From NCBI GenBank assembly GCA_964614095.1, contig CAZTJO010000006.1:21996-85995 (forward strand): 64,000 nt of DNA, read 5' to 3'. A program made the translations under genes and the position numbers. The stretch comes from CAZWKX01 sp964614095 (lineage in GTDB: Bacteria; Actinomycetota; Acidimicrobiia; Spongiisociales; UBA11373). The notes under the pieces are model-generated. The model ran no database searches, had not been told where the DNA came from, and was given only the letters and a program-made list of their open reading frames with translations. Positions 1-8,027 of this stretch are shown in pieces. Numbering within the stretch: position 1 is the first letter of the stretch; every line of letters begins with the position of its first letter.

Positions 1-2342
1 TGGGACCGGTTGAAGCCGTATCCGGCAAAGTGGGATATCGCCTCAAAAAGGCTGCGGGCCAGGTCCTCGGAGTGTCCCTGCTCGGTGCAGCCGCGGACAA
101 ACTGCTCCTGCTGCTGCGCCATTACGGCAGGAATCTTTTTGCCCATGGCCTGGCGCAGGCCGTCTGCCTCCGCCATGGTGAAGCCGGCCATGATTCGGGC
201 CGCCTCCATGACCTGCTCCTGGTACACCATGATCCCGTACGTCGCCTCGAGCACCTCACTGAGATCGGGGTGGGGATATTCCACCGCGATGCGGCCGTTC
301 TTGCGGTCGGCATAGAGATTGTGAGTGCCCGCACCCAGGGGGCCGGGACGGTACAGCGACACGAGGGCGATCAGGTCCTCGAAACGATCGGGTCCCAGGT
401 TCCTCATCAGGGCCCGCATGCCCGACCCCTCGAGCTGGAAGATCCCCATCGAGTCGCCCCGAGACAGCATCTCGTATACCGCGGCGTCATCAAGCGACAC
501 CGAATCGATGTCGGGCCGGGCACCGGTCCCGTCCTCGATGAGCTCCAGCGCTCTCTCGATGGTCGAGAGGTTGCGCAGGCCGAGAAAGTCCATTTTGAGC
601 AGCCCCAGCTCCTCGATGGCGTGCATCTCGAATTGGGTGACGACCTCGGCGTCCTCTCCCTTCTGCTGCACGGGCACGATCTCGGTGATCGGGTCCGGTG
701 TGATGACCACGGCGGCGGCGTGGATGGAATCCTGACGCCGCAATCCCTCCAAACCGCGGGCAGTATCGATGATGCGGCGAGCGTCGGGATCGCCGTCGTA
801 CATGTCGCGCAGCCCGGCAGCGTTGGTGTGATAGTCCCGAATCGTCGACTCGGCATCGGCCGGCGGCGGTTCAAGGCACTGCCCCAACGTGGCTTCGCGC
901 CCGAGTATGGCCGGCGGCATCGCCTTGGCGATACGATCGCCCACCGAGTAGGGATAGCCCAGCACGCGGGCCGAATCGCGCACGGCCTGCCGCCCTTTGA
1001 TGGTGGAGAAGGTGACGATCTGGGCCACGTGGTCGGATCCGTAGCGCTCGGCCACGTAGCGGATCATCTCCCCCCGATAGCGCTCGTCGAAGTCCATGTC
1101 GATATCGGGCATCTGCCGGCGTCCCGGGTTGAGGAACCGCTCAAAGATCAGTCCGAACTCGAGGGGATCGAGATCGGTGATGCGCAGGCAGTACGAGACG
1201 ATCGAGCCGGCGGCGCTGCCCCGGCCCGGACCGGTGCGGATGCCCTGCTCCCGAGCGTGGCGCATGAGATCCCAGACGATCAGAAAGTACGAAGGGAAAC
1301 CCATACTCTCGATGACACGAAGCTCGTACTCGAGACGCTCGGTGACTTCGGCGGGTATCGGGTCGCCGTAGCGCTCCCGCGCCCCCTCCACGGCCAGCTC
1401 TCGCAGAAAGGACACCTCGGTGTGGGACTGGGGCACCGGGAATTGGGGCAGGAAGATCTGACCGAACTCCATTTTCAATTCGGCCCGCTCTGCGATGAAC
1501 AGCGTGTTGTCGCATGCCCCGGGGAATCTGTCATCCGGGAAGAGGTCGCGCATCTCCTGCGCCGTGCGCACGTAGTAGCCCGAGCCGCCAAAACGAAAGC
1601 GGCCCTCGTCGGCCATCTTTGCTCCGGTCTGGATGCAGAGCAGGGCGTCGTGGGTCTCCGCCTCGTCGGCGCGGGTGTAATGGCAGTCGTTGGTGGCGAT
1701 CAGCGGTGCACCGATCTTGTCGGCGATGCTCATGAGGTCCGGCAGCACCCGCTGCTGCGCCGGAACACCGTGGTCCATGACCTCGAAGTAGAAGCTGTCC
1801 TTGCCGAAGATGTCCTGGTACATGGCCGCCGCCTCGAGGGCAGCCTGGTAATCGCGCTCCACCCCAAAGTTGCCTTCCTCGTCGTAGGCATCAGGCGCCA
1901 GTAGCTGAGGAACGTGACCGCCCAGGCAGCCGGTTGTCCCCAGAAGCCCGGCTGAGTATTCGGCCAGGAGCTCAACATCCATTCGCGGCTTGTAGTAGAA
2001 GCCCTCGAGAAAAGCCCTGCTCGCCAGTTTGATGAGATTCCGGTAGCCGGTCTGGCTGAGCGCAAGCAGGGTGATGTGGTAGCGGATGTCGTCACGCCGC
2101 GGCGGTCGATCGAAACGCGATCCTGGAGTCAGGTAGGCCTCGATGCCGATGATGGGTTTTACCCCGACCGCGGTCGCCGCCTTATAGAAATCCACCGCCC
2201 CGTACAGAACGCCGTGGTCGGTGATGGCCGCCGCCGGCTGGCCGTCGGCGGCCACGGCCTCGACGACGTCCGCCACCCGAGCGGCTCCATCCAGCATCGA
2301 ATACTCGGTATGGAGATGCAGATGAACAAACGATTTTTTCAC
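1..2342 (-). CDS. dnaE: DNA polymerase III alpha subunit (partial, 3' end beyond window)
   Basis: Catalytic subunit of the replicative DNA polymerase III (C-family). Reading leftward from a GTG at 2342 (GGAG about 12 bases upstream) gives 780 open codons that run off the window at base 1, so roughly the last third is missing. The N-terminal PHP domain begins with FVHLHLHTEYS and continues with ITDHGVLYG; the palm carries PDIDMDF at residues 412-418, whose D413 and D415 are the expected metal-binding aspartates. FAGYGFNRS lies at the cut end, as in DnaE families just before the fingers. Followed upstream on the map by rluD and lspA, a common actinobacterial neighbourhood, but here separated from them by an oppositely oriented sugar-kinase module. 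DnaE1 rather than the error-prone DnaE2/ImuC is likely from the intact motifs; the missing C-terminus prevents a firm choice. Confidence 0.95.
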   Translation of the reverse strand, partial: MKKSFVHLHLHTEYSMLDGAARVADVVEAVAADGQPAAAITDHGVLYGAVDFYKAATAVGVKPIIGIEAYLTPGSRFDRPPRRDDIRYHITLLALSQTGYRNLIKLASRAFLEGFYYKPRMDVELLAEYSAGLLGTTGCLGGHVPQLLAPDAYDEEGNFGVERDYQAALEAAAMYQDIFGKDSFYFEVMDHGVPAQQRVLPDLMSIADKIGAPLIATNDCHYTRADEAETHDALLCIQTGAKMADEGRFRFGGSGYYVRTAQEMRDLFPDDRFPGACDNTLFIAERAELKMEFGQIFLPQFPVPQSHTEVSFLRELAVEGARERYGDPIPAEVTERLEYELRVIESMGFPSYFLIVWDLMRHAREQGIRTGPGRGSAAGSIVSYCLRITDLDPLEFGLIFERFLNPGRRQMPDIDMDFDERYRGEMIRYVAERYGSDHVAQIVTFSTIKGRQAVRDSARVLGYPYSVGDRIAKAMPPAILGREATLGQCLEPPPADAESTIRDYHTNAAGLRDMYDGDPDARRIIDTARGLEGLRRQDSIHAAAVVITPDPITEIVPVQQKGEDAEVVTQFEMHAIEELGLLKMDFLGLRNLSTIERALELIEDGTGARPDIDSVSLDDAAVYEMLSRGDSMGIFQLEGSGMRALMRNLGPDRFEDLIALVSLYRPGPLGAGTHNLYADRKNGRIAVEYPHPDLSEVLEATYGIMVYQEQVMEAARIMAGFTMAEADGLRQAMGKKIPAVMAQQQEQFVRGCTEQGHSEDLARSLFEAISHFAGYGFNRS

Positions 2343-2484
2343 CCGACGGACCGCTCCCGAACTACAGACCTGTAAGACCCGCGCACCTTACCAGCCATGC
2401 CGCACCGACGCTCCGTGCCGATCGAGCATGCTGAGGCCTCTACAATCCCGCTGCGGAAACACAGCTACTCGTCTGGGGGAACCC

Positions 2485-3399
2485 ATGGAACTCGGCTACG
2501 ACGGCAAGCTCTTCATCCTTGCCTTCGACCATCGCGGCAGCTTCAAGAAGAAGATGTTCGGCATCGACGGCCGTGAACCCACCGCCGATGAGCAGGACCG
2601 GCTCAACGACGGCAAGCGGCTCGTGTGGGAGGGCCTCAAGGCGGCCGTGGAGGCCGGCGCCTCGGCAGAATCGGCCGGCGTACTCGTCGATGAGGAGATG
2701 GGCGCCGACATCGCCCGCGAGGCCAAAGAGCGTGGCTTCACTCTGGCCATGCCGGTGGAGAAGTCTGGCCAGCCGGTGTTCGATTTTGAATACGGAGATC
2801 AATTCGGAGACCACATCGAAGATTTTGACCCCGTGTTCGCCAAGGTGCTTGTCCGCTGGAATCCGGACGACGATGCCCAGATTCGCCAGGTGCAAGGTGA
2901 AAGGCTCAAGCGTCTGGGCGACTGGCTGCACGAACGGGACCGCAAGTACCTGTTTGAGCTGCTGGTTCCCGCGTCAAAGCATCAGCTGGCCCTTGTCGGC
3001 GGAGACAGCGGCGACTACGACTCCCATGTTCGTCCGTACCTCATGCTCGAGGTCATCCAGGAAATCCAGGAGGCCGGTGTCGAACCGGATGTGTGGAAGA
3101 TCGAGGGCATCGACACCCAGGCGGATTGTGAGCTCGTGTCCCGCCTCGTTCGCCGCGATGGACGCGACGGCGTCAGGGCCGTGGTACTCGGGCGCGGGGC
3201 CGACGATGCCAAGGTTGCGCACTGGCTGCAGATGGGTGCACCGGTAGACGGCTACGTCGGTTTTGCCATCGGGCGCACCATCTGGTGGGCCGGCGTTGAG
3301 GCCTGGAAGGATGGCACCATGGATCGTGATCAGGCCACCGCCCTCATCGCAGACACCTACCGCAAGTTCATCGACGTCTACGAGAAGGCCGCCGGCTAG
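2485..3399 (+). CDS. DUF2090 aldolase-like protein (IolC C-terminal / LacD-like)
   Basis: A 304-residue protein with the AFDHRGSF signature at residues 13-20, typical of DUF2090 (the C-terminal domain of IolC-type proteins) and related class I aldolases. K205 lies in DVWKIEG, a position comparable to the Schiff-base lysine of LacD-type aldolases; this equivalence is my inference. A TIM-barrel fold is expected. The ATG at 2485 was chosen because GGGGGA sits 4 bases upstream; an in-frame ATG at 2428 would add 19 residues unlike the family. It lies 30 bases upstream of two phosphofructokinase genes on the same strand, so it may cleave a sugar bisphosphate or related phosphate ester made by them. 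A TACAAT hexamer at 2441-2446 is a good -10 box. The exact substrate (5-dehydro-2-deoxygluconate 6-phosphate, fructose 1,6-bisphosphate, tagatose bisphosphate) cannot be told from sequence. Confidence 0.75.
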   Translation: MELGYDGKLFILAFDHRGSFKKKMFGIDGREPTADEQDRLNDGKRLVWEGLKAAVEAGASAESAGVLVDEEMGADIAREAKERGFTLAMPVEKSGQPVFDFEYGDQFGDHIEDFDPVFAKVLVRWNPDDDAQIRQVQGERLKRLGDWLHERDRKYLFELLVPASKHQLALVGGDSGDYDSHVRPYLMLEVIQEIQEAGVEPDVWKIEGIDTQADCELVSRLVRRDGRDGVRAVVLGRGADDAKVAHWLQMGAPVDGYVGFAIGRTIWWAGVEAWKDGTMDRDQATALIADTYRKFIDVYEKAAG

Positions 3400-3429
3400 C
3401 GCCGCACCATCCAGCACAGGAGGCTGACC

Positions 3430-4578
3430 GTGAAGATCGGAATCCTGACCGGAGGCGGCGATGTCCCCGGTCTCAACGCGTGTATCAAGGCAGTGGTCAA
3501 CCGGGCCAACGACGCGGGCCATGAGGTAGTTGGCATCCGCCGGGGCTGGGCAGGTCTGCTCTACGCCGATCTCGACAACCCGGAGACGGTCGACGAGTAC
3601 TTCGTGCCGCTCGACAAGAAGGCGGTGCGTACCATCGACCGCACCGGCGGCACGATGTTGCACAGCTCGCGTACGAACCCAAGTGTGGTGAAAGAAGGCG
3701 ACGTACCCGATTTCCTCGCCGACGCCGCTCGAGGACAGGCGCCGTACGACTTCACCCCACACGCCCTGAAGGTCGTGGAGGCTTTGGGCATCAACGTGCT
3801 CATCCCCATTGGAGGTGACGACACTCTTTCATACGGGCTGCGGCTTCACGACGAGGGCGTCTCGGTGATAGCAATCCCCAAGACAATGGACAACGACGTC
3901 CATGGGACCGACTACTGCATCGGTTTCTCCACCGCGGTGACGCGTGGCGTCCAATTCATTCACAATCTGCGAACCAGCACCGGCTCACACGAGCGCATCG
4001 CCGTCGTCGAACTCTTTGGGCGCTACAGCGGCGAGACCTCGCTGATCACCGCCTACCTGGCGGGTGTAGATCGAGCCGCCATCTCCGAGATCCCCGTCGA
4101 TATCCACAAGCTCGCCGGCCTTCTGGTTGCCGACAAGAAGGCCAACCCGAGCCACTACTCCATGCTCACCATCTCGGAGGGAGCGGTGCTCGAAGGAGGC
4201 GAGATGATCCTCACCGGAGAAGCCGATGCCTACGGCCACCGCAAGCTTGGCGGCATCGGCGTGCTTGCCGGAGAGATGATCCGGCAGATCACCGGCGAGG
4301 GCATCGTCTACCAGCAGGTCGGCTATCTCATGCGCTCCGGAAGCCCAGATTCACTGGACCTCATGGTGGCCACCAACTATGCGGTCATGGCTGCCGACCT
4401 CGCCATCGAAAAGGCCTCGGGGCGTATGGTGGCCTTGCGCGGCGGCACCTACACCAATGTGCCCATCTCCGTGACTCGGGAAGGGGTCAAACGGGTAGAC
4501 GTGGACGAGCTCTACGATGTCGAGTTGTACCGTCCCAAGGTCCGCCACGTCGGCGGCAAGCCCATGTTCCTCTACTGA
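3430..4578 (+). CDS. 6-phosphofructokinase, predicted PPi-dependent
   Basis: Phosphofructokinase of the PfkA/PFP family, phosphorylating fructose 6-phosphate to the 1,6-bisphosphate. 382 residues, GTG start at 3430 with AGGAGG at 3419-3424. The N-terminal GGGDVPGLN loop, GGDD at residues 128-131 and PKTMDND at 150-156 are visible. The second Asp of GGDD (D131) and K151 occupy the positions equivalent to residues 104 and 124 of the E. coli enzyme; Asp plus Lys there is the established signature of pyrophosphate-dependent enzymes, because the Asp excludes the ATP alpha-phosphate. Compared with the next gene it has an insertion of about 27 residues before this site. Only 11 bases separate its stop from the second PFK gene, so the two are almost certainly cotranscribed. 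A reversible PPi-dependent reaction could serve glycolysis and gluconeogenesis. Donor specificity is a prediction. Confidence 0.88.
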   Translation: MKIGILTGGGDVPGLNACIKAVVNRANDAGHEVVGIRRGWAGLLYADLDNPETVDEYFVPLDKKAVRTIDRTGGTMLHSSRTNPSVVKEGDVPDFLADAARGQAPYDFTPHALKVVEALGINVLIPIGGDDTLSYGLRLHDEGVSVIAIPKTMDNDVHGTDYCIGFSTAVTRGVQFIHNLRTSTGSHERIAVVELFGRYSGETSLITAYLAGVDRAAISEIPVDIHKLAGLLVADKKANPSHYSMLTISEGAVLEGGEMILTGEADAYGHRKLGGIGVLAGEMIRQITGEGIVYQQVGYLMRSGSPDSLDLMVATNYAVMAADLAIEKASGRMVALRGGTYTNVPISVTREGVKRVDVDELYDVELYRPKVRHVGGKPMFLY

Positions 4579-4589
4579 CAGGAGGCTGA

Positions 4590-5606
4590 ATGGCCGTGAT
4601 CGGAGTGCTCACCGCCGGCGGTGACTGCCCCGGCCTCAATGCCGTGATCAGAGGTGTAGTCGCCAGGGCCGTCGCCGCGGGCTCCGAGGTCGTCGGCATC
4701 CTCAACGGGTGGGAGGGCCTCATGGACGGGGACACCATCCCGCTCGATCGTGATTCGGTCCGCGGCATCCTCGCCCGCGGGGGCACCATCCTCGGCACCT
4801 CGCGCAAGGATCCCTACGTTCACGGTCAAGGCTTCGAGAGCGTGCGCCGCACGGTCCAGTCGATCGACATGGACACGCTTGTGGTCGCCGGCGGCGATGG
4901 CACTCTGAAGACTGCCCTCCAGCTCACCGAGGATGGGCTCCCCGTCATCGGTGTGCCCAAGACCATCGACAACGACATTGCCGCCACCGACTTCACGTTT
5001 GGGTTCGACACCGCGGTGCAGATCGCCACCGAAGCCATCGATCGGCTCAGCACCACGGCCGAGTCGCACAACCGCATCATTGTGGTCGAGGTCATGGGTC
5101 GGACCAAAGGCTGGATCGCCACGTATGCCGGCCTGGCCGCCGGCGCCGATGCCATCCTCATTCCCGAGTTACAGCTTGATCTCGAAGAGGTGGCAAAGGT
5201 GGTGCGGCGCCGTCACCGCAGGGGCCGCAACTACTCGATAGTCGTTGTGGCCGAGGGTATCAAGCCGCCGAAAGAGACCAAGCTGCAGAAGGACGTTTTT
5301 GGTTTTGAGCGTCTCGGCGGAGTGGCCTACCAGGTCGCCCCCGTGCTCGAAGAGCTCACCGGCTTCGAAACCAGGGTCACCGTGCTCGGTCACCTGCAAC
5401 GCGGTGGCACCCCGACGGCATTCGACCGGGTCCTGGCCACCCGTCTCGGTGCTGCGGCGGCCGATCTCGCCATTGCCGGAGAAGGGGGAAAGATGGTGGC
5501 CCTGCGCGGCGCCAAGATTGTTCCCGTCCCGCTCGCCGAGGCCTGCACCGAGATCCGCGGCGTCGACGAGGAGCTCTTCGAGGTGGCGCGCACGTTCTTC
5601 GGCTAG
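4590..5606 (+). CDS. pfkA: 6-phosphofructokinase, predicted ATP-dependent
   Basis: Second phosphofructokinase, 338 residues, ATG at 4590 preceded by AGGAGG. It begins with GVLTAGGDCPGLNA and has GGDGT at residues 101-105 and PKTIDND at 123-129. Position 104 is Gly and position 124 is Lys, in literal agreement with E. coli numbering. Gly104 permits ATP, and the Gly104/Lys124 pair is the form found in ATP-dependent enzymes of actinobacteria such as Streptomyces. The catalytic aspartates of the IDND segment are present. The gene ends 7 bases before the convergent rluD stop. The upstream gene encodes a homologue with the PPi signature, making this a tandem pair of paralogues with diverged donor sites rather than a simple duplication. 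Paired expression could let the cell switch between an irreversible ATP route and a reversible PPi route; that is inference. Confidence 0.9.
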   Translation: MAVIGVLTAGGDCPGLNAVIRGVVARAVAAGSEVVGILNGWEGLMDGDTIPLDRDSVRGILARGGTILGTSRKDPYVHGQGFESVRRTVQSIDMDTLVVAGGDGTLKTALQLTEDGLPVIGVPKTIDNDIAATDFTFGFDTAVQIATEAIDRLSTTAESHNRIIVVEVMGRTKGWIATYAGLAAGADAILIPELQLDLEEVAKVVRRRHRRGRNYSIVVVAEGIKPPKETKLQKDVFGFERLGGVAYQVAPVLEELTGFETRVTVLGHLQRGGTPTAFDRVLATRLGAAAADLAIAGEGGKMVALRGAKIVPVPLAEACTEIRGVDEELFEVARTFFG

Positions 5607-5613
5607 AGAGGGC

Positions 5614-6546
5614 CTACTCGACGGCGTCGATGTTTCCCGTTGCCGGGTCGCCGAGAGATGCCAGCACTGAACGAAGGTCGCCGGCAAGCGGCGACGCCGC
5701 CTCAATAGGTGCCCCCGTCACCGGGTGCCGGAAGGCCAATCGTGCCGCATGGAGGAATTGGCGCCCGGCAATCCCGTCCCGACGCCCGTACGTCGCATCC
5801 GAGACCACCGGATGCCCTATCGATGCCAGGTGCACCCGAATCTGGTGAGTGCGCCCGGTCTCGAGCCGGACTTCAAGCAGCGTCAGCTCCGGCTCCTCCC
5901 AGAAAGCCGACACCCGATAGCCGGTGCGGGCGGGACGCCCGCCGGGGTCGATGCGCATGCGGCCTCGCCGCCGGGGATGCCGACTCATGGCGGCCTCTAT
6001 CTTTCCCGTCGCCGCCTGAAACGACCCGTGTACCAGAGTCCGGTAGACGCGTTCCATCTCATGATGAGCGGCGGCCCGGCGCAGCTCCTCAAAAGCCTCC
6101 GGCAGCAGGGCGACAACCAGCAATCCCGACGTGTCCCGATCAAGCCGATGCACGATGCCCCAGCGGTCCTCTTCGCCGACCCCGCGCACCTGCGGCCACC
6201 GCTGCAAAATCCCGGCCGCTAGCGTTCCCCGCCTCGCCCCGGCTCCCGGATGGACCACAATCCCTGCCGGCTTGTCCAGCACGGCAAGATGTTCATCCTC
6301 GTGGACGACGCTGAAGGGAACGTCTTCCGGCTGCAGGACAGCCGCCGATACCGGCACTTCGATCTCCACGACGGCGCCTGCTTCGATGCGCCGACGGGCC
6401 GCGACCCGCTCGCCGTCGAACCGCGCCTTGCCCTCATCCACGAGTTGGCGGGCCCGCGACCGGCTTATGTTCGCAAGCACGGCGGCTATTCGATCGGCTC
6501 GCTCGCCACCGAGTTCCGGGGGTACTTCAGCCCGTGTCCGCTCCAT
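5614..6546 (-). CDS. rluD: RluA/RluD-family pseudouridine synthase
   Basis: RNA pseudouridine synthase, 310 residues. An N-terminal S4 RNA-binding domain (about residues 17-65, SRSRARQLVDEGKARFDG region) is followed by the catalytic domain with HRLDRDTSGLLV; D136 in that motif is the family nucleophile. RTHQIRVHL near the C-terminus is also diagnostic. The ATG at 6546 is preferred over an upstream in-frame start at 6603 because the family starts near the S4 domain; with this start it overlaps the end of lspA by 20 bases, so translation is probably coupled. The order DksA-like, lspA, rluD, dnaE is common in actinobacteria. The target (23S rRNA helix 69 for true RluD) cannot be distinguished from that of other members on sequence alone. 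Confidence 0.92.
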   Translation of the reverse strand: MERTRAEVPPELGGERADRIAAVLANISRSRARQLVDEGKARFDGERVAARRRIEAGAVVEIEVPVSAAVLQPEDVPFSVVHEDEHLAVLDKPAGIVVHPGAGARRGTLAAGILQRWPQVRGVGEEDRWGIVHRLDRDTSGLLVVALLPEAFEELRRAAAHHEMERVYRTLVHGSFQAATGKIEAAMSRHPRRRGRMRIDPGGRPARTGYRVSAFWEEPELTLLEVRLETGRTHQIRVHLASIGHPVVSDATYGRRDGIAGRQFLHAARLAFRHPVTGAPIEAASPLAGDLRSVLASLGDPATGNIDAVE

Positions 6547-7012
6547 CGGCCTCAAGAGTATGCCGTCTGAACAGGGCGAACCCGATGAGGAGCCCGGCAC
6601 CAATGGTTATGGCGCTGTCGGCCACGTTGAACGCGGGGAAGAAGCGAAAGTCGATGAAGTCGACCACTCGCCCGTCGAAGAGCCCCGCGCCACGAAAAAG
6701 ACGGTCCCCCAGATTGCCCATAGCCCCGCCGAGCACCAGGCCCATGGCGATGGACTCTACGCGGCCGGGGAGCCTCCCCATCGCCATGACGATCCCGACG
6801 GTGGTGGCGATGGCGACTAGGGCGATCACGGAGCCGGCGCCGCGCAGAAGCCCGAAGGCGGCGCCCGAGTTGGTCACGTAGCCCAACTGCAGAACACCAT
6901 CGATGAGCACGATCGGTTTCCCCGGAAGCGTGCTCACCACCCACCACTTCACCAGCTGATCGACGAGCACCACCGTTCCACCAACAAGCAGCGCGGCGCG
7001 ACGGGTGCTCAT
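6527..7012 (-). CDS. lspA: Signal peptidase II (prolipoprotein signal peptidase)
   Basis: Integral-membrane aspartyl protease that cleaves signal peptides from diacylglyceryl-modified prolipoproteins. 161 residues with four predicted membrane segments. The conserved blocks VTNSGAAFG (residues 46-54), GNLGDR, VVDFIDF and FNVADS are present; D118 and D132 are the likely catalytic pair. The ATG at 7012 overlaps the stop of the upstream DksA-like gene as ATGA, so this start is preferred to one nine codons earlier. Its substrates in this window would include the Thr-rich lipoproteins at 43579, 47055, 61057 and 62685, all of which have an AAC-type lipobox. The 3' end overlaps rluD. Confidence 0.96.
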   Translation of the reverse strand: MSTRRAALLVGGTVVLVDQLVKWWVVSTLPGKPIVLIDGVLQLGYVTNSGAAFGLLRGAGSVIALVAIATTVGIVMAMGRLPGRVESIAMGLVLGGAMGNLGDRLFRGAGLFDGRVVDFIDFRFFPAFNVADSAITIGAGLLIGFALFRRHTLEADGADTG

Positions 7013-7383
7013 CTGCGATTGGAGGCGCAATCGATACACAGTTTTGTGTAGGGAAGCGCCTCCAGCCGGGTCACCGGGATAGCGGTGCCGCAGCCCTCAC
7101 AATTGCCGTAGCCGATGCCGTCGATGCGCTCCAGCGCCTCATCGACCTGGTCCAGCAGGCTCGCCGCGTTCTCAGCCAGGGAGAGCTCCTTCTCCATCTC
7201 GAACGCCAGCGAGCCTCCTTCGGCGGTGTTCGGATCGGGACTGCGCTCCGAGGAGGTCTCGGTGAGCCGAACCTCCTCGCGCTCTTCCTCGATCTCGCGA
7301 ATGACCTCCAAGAGGCGCTCACGCTCGGATTCGAGCTTTTTGCGGAACCGCTCGAGAGTGGATTGAGCGAGATCTCTGCCCAC
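7009..7383 (-). CDS. DksA/TraR family zinc-finger protein
   Basis: A 124-residue protein with a charged, helical N-terminal half (coiled coil, roughly residues 5-80) and a C-terminal four-cysteine zinc finger, CEGC and CIDC about 17 residues apart, followed by a short basic tail. This is the DksA/TraR architecture; family members act in the secondary channel of RNA polymerase, but the short actinobacterial versions next to lspA are poorly characterised. The GTG at 7383 was chosen because AGGAGG lies 5 bases upstream; an earlier in-frame start would add 11 residues unlike the family. The stop overlaps the lspA start (ATGA), placing it in an lspA-rluD operon. Whether it keeps the acidic coiled-coil tip needed for DksA function is not clear. 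Confidence 0.85.
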   Translation of the reverse strand: MGRDLAQSTLERFRKKLESERERLLEVIREIEEEREEVRLTETSSERSPDPNTAEGGSLAFEMEKELSLAENAASLLDQVDEALERIDGIGYGNCEGCGTAIPVTRLEALPYTKLCIDCASNRR

Positions 7384-7437
7384 ATGACCTCCTGTGGCGG
7401 CCGCAGAGGCTAGCACGCCGTCACCCCATTCGGGTAG

Positions 7438-7746
7438 CTAGCGCCCGCTCAGGTCCTCTAGGGCCAGCCGCGCCTCCGTGACGCCGACGCCGGCCACGAG
7501 GATACGCTTGTGCCTGGAAGCCTCGCCGGAGAGAACCTCGCCCGACTGCCCCCCAAAAAAGCCGGCGACGAGCGACGCCGCGGCCGCGTTGGCCCGGCCC
7601 CGCTCGGGAGGCGCCGCCACCCGTACCCGCAACGCCCCCCCGTGAAGCCCGGTGATCTCGTTGCGGCTGGAATGCGGCACCACCCAGACCGCAACAACCA
7701 CTCCGTCCGGAGCGGCCTGGACTACGTCGGCCGAATCATTCACCAC
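7438..7746 (-). CDS. DUF167 (YggU-family) protein
   Basis: A 102-residue DUF167 protein. The core PHSSRNEITGLHGGALRVRV and the following PERGRANAA segment match the small alpha/beta YggU fold; no biochemical role is established for the family. The start codon is GTG at 7746 (a second GTG follows at once). There is no Shine-Dalgarno sequence; instead TAGCCT at 7753-7758 ends six bases before the GTG, suggesting a leaderless transcript. The gene is divergent from ileS, with the T-box leader in between. DUF167 genes commonly sit near yggT in division clusters; here ileS separates them. Confidence 0.85.
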   Translation of the reverse strand: MVNDSADVVQAAPDGVVVAVWVVPHSSRNEITGLHGGALRVRVAAPPERGRANAAAASLVAGFFGGQSGEVLSGEASRHKRILVAGVGVTEARLALEDLSGR

Positions 7747-7752
7747 TGCCGT

Positions 7753-7758
7753 AGGCTA
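7753..7758 (-). promoter_or_regulatory. -10 box for leaderless DUF167 gene
   Basis: TAGCCT on the minus strand fits the actinobacterial TANNNT -10 consensus and ends exactly six bases before the GTG start at 7746, so transcription would begin at or next to the start codon. No recognisable -35 hexamer was found and there is no Shine-Dalgarno sequence. The same spacing recurs at dinB, queG and the aminopeptidase gene. Confidence 0.45.
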
Positions 7759-7879
7759 TCGCTTGCGGCTGCAGGGAGTGCGTCCGACACCCACTACGTG
7801 TGCGCTACCATCCGTCGCCACGGCCCTGATGGGGATACGCCGCCCGGAATCGGCCAACGACCAGGCGGCATCACCCCGG

Positions 7880-8012
7880 AGCTGCGGGAAGAACGGGCCC
7901 AATCGCCTCAGTAGAACCCGCCGGAACCCCCGCCGACACGGGGAAGAGGAGCGGCCGCCCTGCGGGGTGGCAAGCCGGGTGGTACCGCGGGCCCCGCTCG
8001 TCCCGGCGGACG
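7880..8012 (+). ncRNA. T-box leader of ileS (isoleucine, short Stem I type)
   Basis: The 281-base gap upstream of ileS holds a T-box. The invariant T-box core GGGTGGTACCGCGG is at 7977-7990 and is followed by the TCGTCCC element at 7998-8004, the partner that forms the antiterminator or antisequestrator. Upstream, a short hairpin with CGGG at 7894-7897 and CCCG at 7917-7920 encloses AATCGCC, placing an ATC isoleucine codon at 7902-7904 as the likely specifier. No poly-U terminator follows; the structure ends at the ribosome-binding region (GAGGA near 8019) of ileS. This matches the translational, ultrashort Stem I T-boxes known for actinobacterial ileS genes: uncharged tRNA-Ile would free the ribosome site and raise IleRS synthesis. 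The T-box core is seen directly; the specifier and mode are inference. Confidence 0.9.
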
Positions 8013-8027
8013 GCAACCGAGGACACC

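Noticed and set aside
30..1904. 624-codon open frame on the plus strand
   Set aside because: It is antisense to dnaE, whose PHP and PDIDMDF motifs read cleanly on the minus strand; the plus product has no recognisable domain and is His/Arg-rich, as expected for a shadow frame in GC-rich DNA.
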